Assembly (NCBI GenBank): GCA_947625235.1
Contig: CANQNP010000009.1
Span: forward strand, 1-41,125
DNA: 41,125 nt
Reading direction: 5' to 3'
DNA from: an uncultured Atopobiaceae bacterium
GTDB taxonomy: Bacteria > Actinomycetota > Coriobacteriia > Coriobacteriales > Atopobiaceae
This document shows, piece by piece, positions 1-10,276 of the stretch; the first letter of the stretch is position 1; each line of letters starts with the position of its first letter. The notes below the pieces were generated by a model. The model ran no database searches. It saw only the letters and a program-made list of their open reading frames with translations, and was not told the DNA's origin. A program made the position numbers and the translations under genes.

Positions 1-2
1 CC

Positions 3-737
3 TACGACGACTACGGCGACGGCGACGTCTTCCGCGCGGCGAACCAGCGCATGGTGATCGCCGCCATCGCGAAGAAGGTCATGGCCGTGGATCCGCTCAC
101 CCTCGCCTCGACGATCAGCCAGCTCGCCGAGATGGTGACGACGGACCTCTCCGTGGGCGACCTCCTGCACATCGCGGACGAGATGCGCGGCATCGACCTC
201 GATCACAACGTCTACTCCGGCATGACGCCCACGACCTCGCTCTACCAAAACGGCGGCTGGTACGAGCTCCTCGACACCGACGCCTGGCAGACGATGATGC
301 AGCGCGTGGACAGCGGGCTCTCGCCCTACGCGAGCGAGGACGAGGACCTCACGGCCGGGCTCGCCGGCTCGCAGGCGGGAAACATCAAGAACGGCGAGAT
401 CGTCGAGGGAAGCACGACCTTCGATCCAAGCACGCCCGAGGACGTGGACGCGTCGGTGCTCGTGCTGAACGGCACGGGGGTGAGCGGCCTCGCGGGCCGC
501 GTGGCGGCGTCGCTCGATAAATACGGCTACGAGACCTCCACGGGCAACGCGCAGAATGCCTACGACTACTCGGTGGTGGCCTACTGCACGCCCGAGAACC
601 AGAGCGCGGCCGAGGCGGTGGCGCAGGCACTCGGCGGCAACATCGACGTCGAGGACTGGCAGGGCATCTACGAGACGGACTGCGACGTCGTGGTGGTGCT
701 CGGCCTCGACATGGCGAACTCGGTCGACCCGCTCTAG
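3..737 (+). CDS. LCP (LytR-CpsA-Psr) family protein, C-terminal part
   Basis: 5' end lies before the window; the frame is open from base 3. The first residues (DVFRAANQRMVIAAI) look like the end of the LCP catalytic domain, whose arginine-rich helix ends in a run like this. The last ~85 residues (from about base 450: SVLVLNGTGVSGLAG onward) match the LytR C-terminal domain common in actinobacterial LCP proteins. Known role of the family: transfer of undecaprenyl-linked glycopolymers to peptidoglycan or protein at the outer face of the membrane. Signal/TM segment and substrate-binding arginines are outside the window, so activity cannot be judged. Ends with TAG; the next gene starts 103 bases later. 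Confidence 0.8.
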   Translation, partial: YDDYGDGDVFRAANQRMVIAAIAKKVMAVDPLTLASTISQLAEMVTTDLSVGDLLHIADEMRGIDLDHNVYSGMTPTTSLYQNGGWYELLDTDAWQTMMQRVDSGLSPYASEDEDLTAGLAGSQAGNIKNGEIVEGSTTFDPSTPEDVDASVLVLNGTGVSGLAGRVAASLDKYGYETSTGNAQNAYDYSVVAYCTPENQSAAEAVAQALGGNIDVEDWQGIYETDCDVVVVLGLDMANSVDPL

Positions 738-840
738 CCCGCGCGCGCCGCTTCGCCTTCCCGCGTGCACGTCTCGGGGCACCTCGCCGGCCCTCCGAAA
801 ACCTGTATCGTGTGGGCGGATCCATAGGGAAGGGGAGCAC

Positions 841-2196
841 ATGGCTGACGCGCCGAAACGCGACTTCCTCGACGACATCATCGACATCACGGGCGACCTC
901 CAGGCGATTGGCAACCCGCTCAACAACCTCGCGAACACCCTCGCGGCGGAGCCGGGGCAGGAGCCCACGTGGAATCCGGCGGACTACAAGAAGCGCCCGA
1001 GGGCGAACGTGATCCCCTGCACCTCGTGCCGCACGAAGGACCCGAAGACCTGCCAGCGCTGCGTGGAGGTGTGCCCGGTGGACGCCATCACCCTCGACGA
1101 GGGCGCCATCGAGATCTCGGACACGTGCATCAAATGCGGGCTCTGCGTGGAGGCGTGCCCGAACGAGTGCTACTCCGTGCGCGAGCTCGCGCCGCGCTAC
1201 CTCTACGACGAGATCGCCGCGGCGGCCATGAGCCACGAGACGGCCTACGTCACCTGCACGCGCGCGATCGGACGGCTGCCCGAGAAGAACGAGGTGATCG
1301 TCCCCTGCGTGGGCGTCGTGCCGAGCGAGGTGTGGGCCTCCATCATGGCGGACTACCCGAACGTCTCCGTCTTCCTGCCGCTCGGGCTCTGCGAAACGTG
1401 CCGCACGAAGACGGGCGAGGAGGCCTATACCGACGCGATCGGCCGCGCCGAGGAGTGGTGCGGCTTCGGCCTCGGGCTCGAGGTGGACGAGGGCGACCTC
1501 ACCCACGAAGTGCGCCGCGAATGGCAGCGCCAGGAGTTCATGGACACCATCGTGAACTCCGGCCAGCGCCTCCTCACCGGCGCGACCCCCGCCCTCTCCA
1601 TCGCGCAGCGCGTGACGCAGCAGATTCGCGGGCACACCGCCCAGCTGAACCGCCTCTCGAAGACCATCGACCAGGCGATGGGCGGCACCACGTCCAAGAA
1701 CCAGCGGCGCATCCTGCTCGACCGCCGAAAGCTCCTCATGGCGATGCTCCAGAAGCACCCCTCGCTCGCTGAGAACATCGACCTCTACGAGCCGGTGTGC
1801 GACCCCGACCTCTGCACGCTCTGCGGCGCCTGCGAGAAGGTGTGCCCCACGCGCGCGATCGAGCTCACGCCCGAGGGTCGCTGGAGGTGCGAGAACGCGT
1901 ACTGCACGCAGTGCGGCGCGTGCTTTTCCGTCTGCCCCACTTCCGCGCTCGAGCCCGACTACATCGATGCCTCCGACCTCGTGCTTCCCGATGACGAGGT
2001 GCGGATGGCACAGGTGAGCGCGGCCGACCAGAAGGCCGACATCGAGCGGCTGAAGGCCGAGGGCATGAAGGCGCTCAACCAAGGGCTCGACTTCCTCGAG
2101 CGCCTCGGCGGCGCGGCCGCGGGCGCGGGCGCGGCGGGCGCTGGCGCGACGACAGGTGGCGCGACCGCGAGCCAGACCACGACCGACGGGGAGTAG
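841..2196 (+). CDS. Four-cluster 4Fe-4S (polyferredoxin-like) protein of unknown function
   Basis: 451 aa, starting at ATG 841 after GGGAAGGGGAGCAC. It has two ferredoxin-type modules. The N-terminal one carries C60, C63, C71, C74, C78 and C96, C99, C102, C106, C110; the C-terminal one carries C320, C325, C328, C331, C335 and C355, C358, C361, C365. Between them is a ~200-residue region with further paired cysteines (VTCTRAIGRLP, VIVPCVGVVP, LGLCETCR), followed by a helical basic stretch. The tail after residue 415 is Ala/Gly-rich and looks disordered. No signal peptide or membrane segment, so a cytoplasmic electron-transfer protein is likely. I do not recognise a characterised homologue. It sits 3 bases upstream of ychF and probably shares its transcript. 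Confidence 0.85.
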   Translation: MADAPKRDFLDDIIDITGDLQAIGNPLNNLANTLAAEPGQEPTWNPADYKKRPRANVIPCTSCRTKDPKTCQRCVEVCPVDAITLDEGAIEISDTCIKCGLCVEACPNECYSVRELAPRYLYDEIAAAAMSHETAYVTCTRAIGRLPEKNEVIVPCVGVVPSEVWASIMADYPNVSVFLPLGLCETCRTKTGEEAYTDAIGRAEEWCGFGLGLEVDEGDLTHEVRREWQRQEFMDTIVNSGQRLLTGATPALSIAQRVTQQIRGHTAQLNRLSKTIDQAMGGTTSKNQRRILLDRRKLLMAMLQKHPSLAENIDLYEPVCDPDLCTLCGACEKVCPTRAIELTPEGRWRCENAYCTQCGACFSVCPTSALEPDYIDASDLVLPDDEVRMAQVSAADQKADIERLKAEGMKALNQGLDFLERLGGAAAGAGAAGAGATTGGATASQTTTDGE

Positions 2197-2199
2197 CAC

Positions 2200-3264
2200 A
2201 TGGCGCTTTCGATCGGCATCGTCGGACTTCCGAACGTGGGCAAGTCCACGCTCTTCACGGCCCTCACCAAGCGCAGCGGCCTCGCCGCGAACTACCCCTT
2301 CGCCACGATCGAGCCCAACGTGGGCGTGGTCGACGTGCCCGACGAGCGCTTGGGCAAGCTCGCCGCCATCGTCGACCCCGGGCGCATCGTGCCCGCGACG
2401 GTGGAGTTCACCGACATCGCCGGGCTCGTGAAGGGCGCCTCGGAGGGCGAGGGCCTCGGCAACCAGTTCCTCGCAAACATCCGCGAGACCTCCGCGATCT
2501 GCGAGGTCGTGCGCTATTTCTCCGACCCCGACGTGGTGCATGTGGACGGGCGCGTGGATCCCGCGAGCGACGTGGAGACGATCCAAACCGAGCTCGTGCT
2601 CGCCGACCTCGCCACCATCGAGCGCCAGATCCCGCGCCTCGAGAAGGAATCGCGCAAGGACGCCGACGCCGCGGCCACGCTCGCGCTCGCGAAGCGCCTC
2701 GTGCCGTGGCTCGACGACGGGCATCGCGCGGCCGAGCTCGAGATGACGGACGAGGAGCGCGCGCTCGCGAAGTCGCTCTTCCTCCTCACGATGAAGCCCG
2801 TGATCTACGTGGCGAACGTGGACGAGGACGCCCTCGGCGAGCCCGTGGCGCCGCTCGCGGGGCAGGAACCCATCCCCATCTGCTGCGAGGTGGAGGCCGA
2901 GCTCGCGGAGCTCGACGACGCCGACGCGGCCGAGTTCCTCGAATCACTCGGCCTCGAGCGCTCGGGCCTCGAGCGCCTCGCGCAGGTGGCCTATCGCACG
3001 CTCGGGCTCCAGAGCTTCTTCACCGCGGGGCCGATGGAGGTGCGCGCCTGGACCGTGCGCACGGGGGCGAAGGCGCCCGAGGCGGCCGGCGTGATCCACT
3101 CGGACTTCGAGCGAGGATTCATCAAAGCCGAGGTCGCGAGCTACGAGGACTTCGTCGAGCTCGGCGGCGAGGCGCCCTGCCGCGCCGAGGGGAAGCTCCG
3201 CATCGAGGGCCGCGACTACGTCATGCAAGACGGCGACGTCTGCCACTTCCGCTTCAACGTGTAG
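2200..3264 (+). CDS. ychF: Redox-regulated/ribosome-associated ATPase YchF (OBG family)
   Basis: 354 aa, complete, the usual YchF length. The P-loop GLPNVGKST lies at residues 8-16, the switch region around FTDIAGLVKGAS, and the family-specific VANVDE replaces the NKxD motif that gives GTP specificity, which is why YchF prefers ATP. The C-terminal TGS-like domain ends with DYVMQDGDVCHFRFNV, the hallmark YchF ending. Known family role: ribosome-associated P-loop ATPase involved in translation and stress responses. ATG at 2200 follows GGGGAGTAGCAC. The gene converges on the UvrA-like gene with only 4 bases between stop codons. Confidence 0.97.
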   Translation: MALSIGIVGLPNVGKSTLFTALTKRSGLAANYPFATIEPNVGVVDVPDERLGKLAAIVDPGRIVPATVEFTDIAGLVKGASEGEGLGNQFLANIRETSAICEVVRYFSDPDVVHVDGRVDPASDVETIQTELVLADLATIERQIPRLEKESRKDADAAATLALAKRLVPWLDDGHRAAELEMTDEERALAKSLFLLTMKPVIYVANVDEDALGEPVAPLAGQEPIPICCEVEAELAELDDADAAEFLESLGLERSGLERLAQVAYRTLGLQSFFTAGPMEVRAWTVRTGAKAPEAAGVIHSDFERGFIKAEVASYEDFVELGGEAPCRAEGKLRIEGRDYVMQDGDVCHFRFNV

Positions 3265-3268
3265 GGAC

Positions 3269-5842
3269 TTACGCCGAAAGCCAGCGCTCGAGATAGCGGC
3301 CGGTGAGGCTCCCTTCGCAGCGCGCGACGTCCTCCGGGGTGCCCGCCACCACCACGCGGCCGCCGGCCTCGCCGCCGCCGGGGCCGAGATCGATCACGTA
3401 ATCCGCGTTCGCGATCATGTCGAGGTCGTGCTCGATCACCACCACCGTGGCGCCGTGGGCCACGAGGTCCTGGAGCACGTCGAGGAGCACCTCCACGTCG
3501 AGCGGGTGGAGGCCGATCGTGGGCTCGTCGAAGACGAAGAGCGAATCCTCCTGGCCGCGCCCGATCTCGCTCGCGAGCTTCAGGCGCTGCGCCTCGCCGC
3601 CGGAGAGCGCGGGCGTGGCCTCGCCGAGCGTGAGGTAGCCGAGGCCGAGGCCCTGGAGCACGCGGAGCTTCGAGAGGACGCTTCGCTGCCCCTGGAATTG
3701 CACGCCGTCGATGGCGGAGATGGCCTCGTCCACCGTGAGCGCGAGGAACTCCGGAAGCGAGAGGTCGCGCCCACCCGCCACCTCGAGGCGGAAGCGCTCC
3801 GCCGCGTCGCCGTAGCGCGAGCCGCGGCACGCCGGGCACTCCATCTCCACGTCGGGCAGGAACTGCACGTCGAGGTTCACCGAGCCCGTGCCCTCGCAGG
3901 TGGGGCAGCGGAGCTTCCCGGTGTTGTAGGAGAAGGCGCCGGCGTTGAGCTTCTCGGCCTTCGCCTCGGGCAGGCGCGCGTAGGCGCGGCGCAGGAGGTC
4001 GAGCACGCTCGAGTACGTGCCCACGGTCGAGCGGACGTTCACGCCGATGGGCGTCGCGTCGATGAGCTGCGCGCGGCGTATGCCGGGGGCGCGGAGGTTG
4101 CGGATCTCCGCGGGGAGCGGCTCCTCGGCGGCGCGCGCCTGGAGGGCCGGAAGCAGGCCCTCGAGCACGAGCGTCGTCTTGCCGGAGCCCGAGACGCCCG
4201 TCACGGCCGTGAGCCGCCCCTTCGGAATGCGCACGTCGAGAGGCTTCACCGTGTGGATGGCGTTCGTGGAGAGCTCGATCTCGCCGAGGTCGAAGAGCTC
4301 TTCTGCCTTCGCCCGCGTGCGCGGTCGCACGCGACGCCTCCCCGAGAGGAAGGGCCCGATGATGGAGGCCCCATTCCGCTCGAGCTCGGCCACGCTCCCC
4401 GTCGCGATCACGCGCCCGCCGCCCGCGCCCGCCGCCGGCCCGAGCTCGCAGAGCCAGTCGGCGTGGGCGAGCACGCGCACGTCGTGGTCCACCATCACCA
4501 CGGAGTTGCCGTCGGCGAGGAGGTCGTCCACGACGCCGAGGAGCCCGTCCATGTTCGCCGGGTGGAGCCCGATCGACGGCTCGTCGAGCACGTAGAGCAC
4601 GCCGGTCGTGCGGTTGCGCACGGCGCGGGCGAGCTGCACGCGCTGGCGCTCGCCGGTGGAGAGCGTCGAGCTCGCGCGGTCGAGCGAGAGGTAGCCGAGG
4701 CCGAGCTCGCGAAGGCGCTGCATGGGCTCCGCCATGTCGGCGAGGATGGCGCGCGCCATCGGCTTCAGGTCCTCGGGCAGGTCATCGGCAAGGCGCGGCA
4801 TCGCGGCCTCGCTCGAGGGGTCCGCCCCCACCCACTCCCAAAGCCCGTCGAGTGTGAGGGCCGTGGCCTCGGCGAGGTTCTTGCCGCCGAGCTCCGGGGC
4901 ACGCGCGGCCTCGGAGAGTCGCGTGCCGTGGCAGTCCGGGCACGGCGCCTCCACGAGGAACTTCGCCACGCGCGCGAGGCCCTTCTCGTCCGTCACCTTC
5001 GCAAGCGAGTTCTCCACGGTGTAGACGGCGTTGAAGTACGTGAAGTCGAGCTCGCCCGAGCGCCCGTCCTTGTTTTGGTAGACGATGTGGCGCTTCTCGG
5101 GTGGCCCGTTGAAGACGATGTCGCGCTCGCGCGGCGTGAGGTCCTTGAAGGGCACGTCGGTGCGCACGCCCATGTCGCGCACGATGTCGATCATGAGCGA
5201 CCACATGAGGCTCTGCCAGCTCGCGACGGCGCCCTCCTCGATGGACTTCGTCTCGTCCGGCACGATGGCGGCGAGGTTCACCTCGCGCACGATCCCCGTG
5301 CCGGCGCACGTGGGGCACGCGCCCTCGCTGTTGAACGCGAGCGCCTCGGCGCCGGGGCCAAAGAACTCGACGCCGCAGGTGGGGCACGTGATCGGCTGCT
5401 CGAGCGCCACGTGGGTGGTGGGCGGCACGCGGTGGCCGTTCGGGCACACGTGGCTCCCGAGACGCGAGAACGCGAGGCGAAGGTGGTTCAGGAGCTCGGT
5501 GGAGGTGCCGAAGGTGGAGCGCACGCCGGCGATGCCGGGGCGCTGCCTGAGCGCGAGCGCCGCGGGCACGTGGAGCACCTCGTCCACCGCGGCGCGCTCG
5601 GCCTGCGAGATGCGGCGGCGCGTGTAGGTGGAGAGGGATTCGAGGTAGCGGCGCGAGCCCTCGGCGTAGAGCACCCCCATCGCGAGCGAGCTCTTGCCCG
5701 AGCCCGACACCCCCGCGATGCCCACGAACTCGCCGAGCGGGATGTCGATGTCCACGTCGCGCAGGTTGTGCACCCGCGCCCCGCGCACGGAGATGGCCTC
5801 CGGAGCGCGCCCCTCGCGCACACGCGTCCTCGCCTGAGCCAT
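3269..5842 (-). CDS. UvrA-like ABC ATPase lacking the UvrB-binding domain (class II UvrA)
   Basis: 857 aa from ATG 5842, chosen because GGAAGGAG lies 5 bases upstream; the open frame runs further 5' but lacks a site. Two ABC modules are complete: Walker A GVSGSGKSS at 44-52 and a second GVSGSGKTT, signatures STLSTGERQR and PALSGGEAQR, Walker B LDEPSIGLHP and FDEPTIGLHP. A zinc module (CPTCEGTG...CPACRG) is present in the C-terminal half. Between RLGSHVCP (residue ~133) and GACPTC (~176) only about 45 residues remain, whereas true UvrA carries the ~115-residue UvrB-binding domain there. Proteins of this build (for example DrrC of anthracycline producers) are linked to DNA-drug resistance or tolerance rather than normal excision repair. 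It is monocistronic and divergent from lemA. Confidence 0.9.
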   Translation of the reverse strand: MAQARTRVREGRAPEAISVRGARVHNLRDVDIDIPLGEFVGIAGVSGSGKSSLAMGVLYAEGSRRYLESLSTYTRRRISQAERAAVDEVLHVPAALALRQRPGIAGVRSTFGTSTELLNHLRLAFSRLGSHVCPNGHRVPPTTHVALEQPITCPTCGVEFFGPGAEALAFNSEGACPTCAGTGIVREVNLAAIVPDETKSIEEGAVASWQSLMWSLMIDIVRDMGVRTDVPFKDLTPRERDIVFNGPPEKRHIVYQNKDGRSGELDFTYFNAVYTVENSLAKVTDEKGLARVAKFLVEAPCPDCHGTRLSEAARAPELGGKNLAEATALTLDGLWEWVGADPSSEAAMPRLADDLPEDLKPMARAILADMAEPMQRLRELGLGYLSLDRASSTLSTGERQRVQLARAVRNRTTGVLYVLDEPSIGLHPANMDGLLGVVDDLLADGNSVVMVDHDVRVLAHADWLCELGPAAGAGGGRVIATGSVAELERNGASIIGPFLSGRRRVRPRTRAKAEELFDLGEIELSTNAIHTVKPLDVRIPKGRLTAVTGVSGSGKTTLVLEGLLPALQARAAEEPLPAEIRNLRAPGIRRAQLIDATPIGVNVRSTVGTYSSVLDLLRRAYARLPEAKAEKLNAGAFSYNTGKLRCPTCEGTGSVNLDVQFLPDVEMECPACRGSRYGDAAERFRLEVAGGRDLSLPEFLALTVDEAISAIDGVQFQGQRSVLSKLRVLQGLGLGYLTLGEATPALSGGEAQRLKLASEIGRGQEDSLFVFDEPTIGLHPLDVEVLLDVLQDLVAHGATVVVIEHDLDMIANADYVIDLGPGGGEAGGRVVVAGTPEDVARCEGSLTGRYLERWLSA

Positions 5843-5910
5843 GTCCACTCCTTCCACGAGCGAGCCCATGTGCGCATTGTGGCATTCGATGCGCGCGCAC
5901 TCGCCCCGGG

Positions 5911-5916
5911 TACAAT
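5911..5916 (+). promoter_or_regulatory. Candidate -10 (TACAAT) of the lemA-capA transcript
   Basis: TACAAT matches the -10 consensus in 5 of 6 positions and stands out in a G+C-rich 100-base divergent gap. No good -35 hexamer at 16-18 bases upstream was seen. The leader to the lemA ATG would be about 25 bases. Confidence 0.45.
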
Positions 5917-5944
5917 GGGATCGCACCCCATAGAAGGAGCCATC

Positions 5945-6511
5945 ATGAATCCCGGCACCATCCTGCTCATCGCGGTCATCATCATCGTCGTCGCGATCGT
6001 CATCGCCGTCATCGCCATCTACAACGGCATCGTCTCCAAGCGAAACCGCGTGGACAACGCCTGGCAGAACATCGACGCGAACCTCCAGCGCCGAAACGAC
6101 CTCATCCCGAACGTCGTGGAGGCGGTGAAGGGCTACGCCAAGCACGAGAGCGGCGTCTTCGAGGCCGTCACCGAGGCACGCGCCATGGCGAGCGCCGCGA
6201 CGACCCCCGAGCAGGTGATGGAGGCGGATAACCAGATCACCACGGCGCTCCGCCAGCTCTTCGCCGTGGCCGAGGGCTACCCCGACCTCAAGGCGAGCAC
6301 GAACTTCCTCGAGCTCCAAACGCAGCTCCAGGACGCCGAAGACCGCATCGTCTACGCGCGCCAGAGCTACAACGACTGCGTCTACGCCTACAACACCGCC
6401 ATCCAGACCTTCCCCGGAAACATCATCTCCGGCATCGGCCACTTCGAGCCTCGAACGGGATTCGAGGTGACGGAGGCCGAGGCCCGCTCCGTGCCGAACG
6501 TCACGTTCTAG
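5945..6511 (+). CDS. lemA: LemA family protein
   Basis: 188 aa, complete. One N-terminal membrane helix (about residues 4-25, LIAVIIIVVAIVIAVIAIY) is followed by the family signature: IVSKRNRVDNAWQNIDANLQ, then RRNDLIPNVVEAVKGYAKHE, ending in LQDAEDRIVYARQSYND and FPGNIISGIGHFE. LemA proteins are membrane-anchored four-helix bundles of unsettled function. The ATG follows AGAAGGAGCCATC. The next gene, a CapA-like protein, starts 9 bases after the stop, so the two are likely co-transcribed. Confidence 0.95.
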   Translation: MNPGTILLIAVIIIVVAIVIAVIAIYNGIVSKRNRVDNAWQNIDANLQRRNDLIPNVVEAVKGYAKHESGVFEAVTEARAMASAATTPEQVMEADNQITTALRQLFAVAEGYPDLKASTNFLELQTQLQDAEDRIVYARQSYNDCVYAYNTAIQTFPGNIISGIGHFEPRTGFEVTEAEARSVPNVTF

Positions 6512-6520
6512 GGAGCGCCC

Positions 6521-8284
6521 ATGGCCTCCTCGCCGAAGCGCAAGCCCTCGCCGCGCACGAATACGAGCGGGCTCCACCGCGCGCAGCGCACGATTTCCGC
6601 CGACGCCATAGGGGACGAGCCGAGCGCCCGCGCGCAGAGCCGCGGCGAGCGCGCGCAGAGACGCGAGCTGAGCGGCCACACCGCGGAGCTCGACGCGACG
6701 GCGATCGCCGAGGCCGCGCACCGAAGCGCCTCGCGCGCCGAGCAGGAGCGCCGCATCGAGACGATCCGCAACGCGCGTGGCGGAAGTCCCCGGCATACGG
6801 CGCACGATCGCAAGGGGCGGGCGATGGGATCGCCGCCCGGCGCGGGCCCCGAGGCGGCGGGCGTCCCTGCCCCAGCCTCCCCCGCGCAGGGCTCCCCAAC
6901 GCGCCCCATCACGCGTCCTACCACGAGGTCCGAGGAGAGCCCCTACGCCTTCGCGCCCCGCTCAGGCGCGAAGGGGCGCGGCGCGAAGCGTCCGAGCAAG
7001 GGGCAGGTCGCCGTCATCATCGCCGCCTGCTGCGTGGTGGCCCTCGCCATCGGGCTCGTCGTGGCCTTCGCGTCCGGAGCCTTCAACACGCCCGTCACCT
7101 CGCCCTCGGAGGGCACCGACGGCCTCTACGTGCCGCCCCTCGAAGATGACCCCGCCACCGAGGCCGACGAGAGCGCGCAGGGCCTCACGCCCACCACCGG
7201 CGAGGCGTCCGTCTCGCTCTCCGCCGTGGGCGACAACCTCATGCACCTTCCCGTGGTGAACACCGCCGACTACGCCGAGGGCACCTTCGGCGACGGCCTC
7301 TACGACTTCTCCGTGTGCTACGCCGGCATCAAGGACATCGTCGACACGCACGACATCAACTTCATCGACATCGAGACGCCGATGTGCGGAGACGAGCGCG
7401 GCATCAGCGGCTACCCGTCCTTCAACACGCCCTCCGACGACGCGGCCGACATCGCGTCCTTCGGCTTCAACCTCGCCACCACCGCCACGAACCACGCGTG
7501 GGACGGCGGCCTCGAGGGCGTCGAGCACATGAGCGCCACCTGGGCCGAGCACCCTGAGGTGGTGGTGACGGGCACCTTCACGAGCCAAGAGGATCGCGAC
7601 CGCATCCGCGTCTTCGAGAAGAACGGCATCACGTTCGCCTTCCTCGCCTACCAGGACTATTTGAACGGCTACGTGCTGCCGAGCGACCTCTCGTGGGCGA
7701 TCGCCGATTCGAACGACCGCGCGAAGGTGAAGGAGGACATCGACAAGGCCCATGAGCTCGCCGAATGCGTGATCGTGGCCATGAGCTGGGGCGATGAGTA
7801 CGCCACCCAGCCAAACCAGTCCCAGCGCGATTGCGCGCAGTTCATGGCCGACAACGGCGTGGACCTCATCCTCGGCTTCGGCTCGCACGTGATCCAGCCC
7901 GTCGAGTGGCTGGACGCCTCCCCCACCACCTCGGACGGCGCGGAGAACCCCTTCGCCGGACACCGGACGCTCACCGTCTTCTCGCTCGGCAACTTCGTGA
8001 GCAACCAGCAGGACGCCTTCAGCAACGTGGAGGGATGCTTCACCTGCGACATCACGCGCGACGCCGAGGGTGCGATCGCCATCGCCGACCCCACGTGGAT
8101 CCCCCTCGTGAACCACTTCTCCGGCGGCACCGGCCACACGGTCTACCAGCTGAAGGACTACACCGAGGAGCTCGCGCGCCAGCACGACGTGCTCGGCGCC
8201 CTCGACGACCCCCTCGGCTACGTGCGCACCTACACCACCGAGGTCATCGACCCCGAAGTAGTGACGATCGACGGACTTTCTTGA
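6521..8284 (+). CDS. CapA/PgsA-type metallophosphoesterase-fold membrane protein
   Basis: 587 aa. The first ~160 residues are basic, Ser/Pro/Arg-rich and probably disordered in the cytoplasm. One membrane helix follows at about 163-186 (VAVIIAACCVVALAIGLVVA). The extracellular CapA domain starts near residue 230: SAVGDNLMH, FIDIETPMCGD, TATNHAWDGG, VIVAMSWGDEY, GFGSHVIQPVEW and VFSLGNFVSNQ are the metal-binding and core motifs. Known family role: capsule or poly-gamma-glutamate biosynthesis/anchoring, although many members have no assigned substrate. The Shine-Dalgarno is weak (AGGGAGCGCCC). No other capsule genes lie nearby, so the substrate is unknown. Confidence 0.88.
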   Translation: MASSPKRKPSPRTNTSGLHRAQRTISADAIGDEPSARAQSRGERAQRRELSGHTAELDATAIAEAAHRSASRAEQERRIETIRNARGGSPRHTAHDRKGRAMGSPPGAGPEAAGVPAPASPAQGSPTRPITRPTTRSEESPYAFAPRSGAKGRGAKRPSKGQVAVIIAACCVVALAIGLVVAFASGAFNTPVTSPSEGTDGLYVPPLEDDPATEADESAQGLTPTTGEASVSLSAVGDNLMHLPVVNTADYAEGTFGDGLYDFSVCYAGIKDIVDTHDINFIDIETPMCGDERGISGYPSFNTPSDDAADIASFGFNLATTATNHAWDGGLEGVEHMSATWAEHPEVVVTGTFTSQEDRDRIRVFEKNGITFAFLAYQDYLNGYVLPSDLSWAIADSNDRAKVKEDIDKAHELAECVIVAMSWGDEYATQPNQSQRDCAQFMADNGVDLILGFGSHVIQPVEWLDASPTTSDGAENPFAGHRTLTVFSLGNFVSNQQDAFSNVEGCFTCDITRDAEGAIAIADPTWIPLVNHFSGGTGHTVYQLKDYTEELARQHDVLGALDDPLGYVRTYTTEVIDPEVVTIDGLS

Positions 8285-8288
8285 CGCT

Positions 8289-8405
8289 GCGAGACGCTGG
8301 TGCACCCCATCTTCGCGCGATTTTGGCCACTCACGTAGCGAAGTACGCTACGTGGCCAAAATCCCACGAATCTGGGGCACCCCAGCGTCTCTCGCTGTCG
8401 TTTTT
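8289..8405. repeat. Long nested palindrome between convergent genes (terminator or mobile palindromic element)
   Basis: Outer arms 8291-8309 and 8373-8391 pair with few mismatches. Inner arms 8319-8330 (GATTTTGGCCAC) and 8352-8363 pair perfectly, as do GTAGCG 8335-8340 and CGCTAC 8346-8351, around the loop AAGTA with a 4-base bulge TCAC. A T5 run follows at 8401-8405. It lies between the ends of the CapA-like gene and pgi, so it could terminate both. It is far longer than a normal terminator and its sequence is not part of either gene; it may be a REP/MITE-like dispersed element. No second copy was noticed in the window. Confidence 0.75.
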
Positions 8406-8476
8406 CGGATTCCCTATCTCTTTGGTTGCCGTAGCAAGAACGAGCGCAGCTCCCACGCCCGGCCCCGTTTTCCTAG

Positions 8477-10168
<1,692 letters not shown>

Positions 10169-10276
10169 GGCGTTCCTTCCCTTGCGCGCGACGCTCGCGC
10201 GTCCTCTTTCCTCGGGTTCTAGCCTACTCCTCGAACTGGGCCGCGCGGGCCTCGAGCTGCCGAATGTGCGGATCGC

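Noticed and set aside
385-2724. Very long open frame (779 codons) on the minus strand opposite the Fe-S protein and ychF genes
   Set aside because: Arg/His/Ala-rich composition typical of the antisense of G+C-rich genes; the plus-strand proteins here are clearly recognisable.
3428-6511. 1027-codon open frame on the plus strand across the uvrA-like gene
   Set aside because: Only its last 188 codons (LemA) are real; the rest is antisense of the UvrA-like protein.
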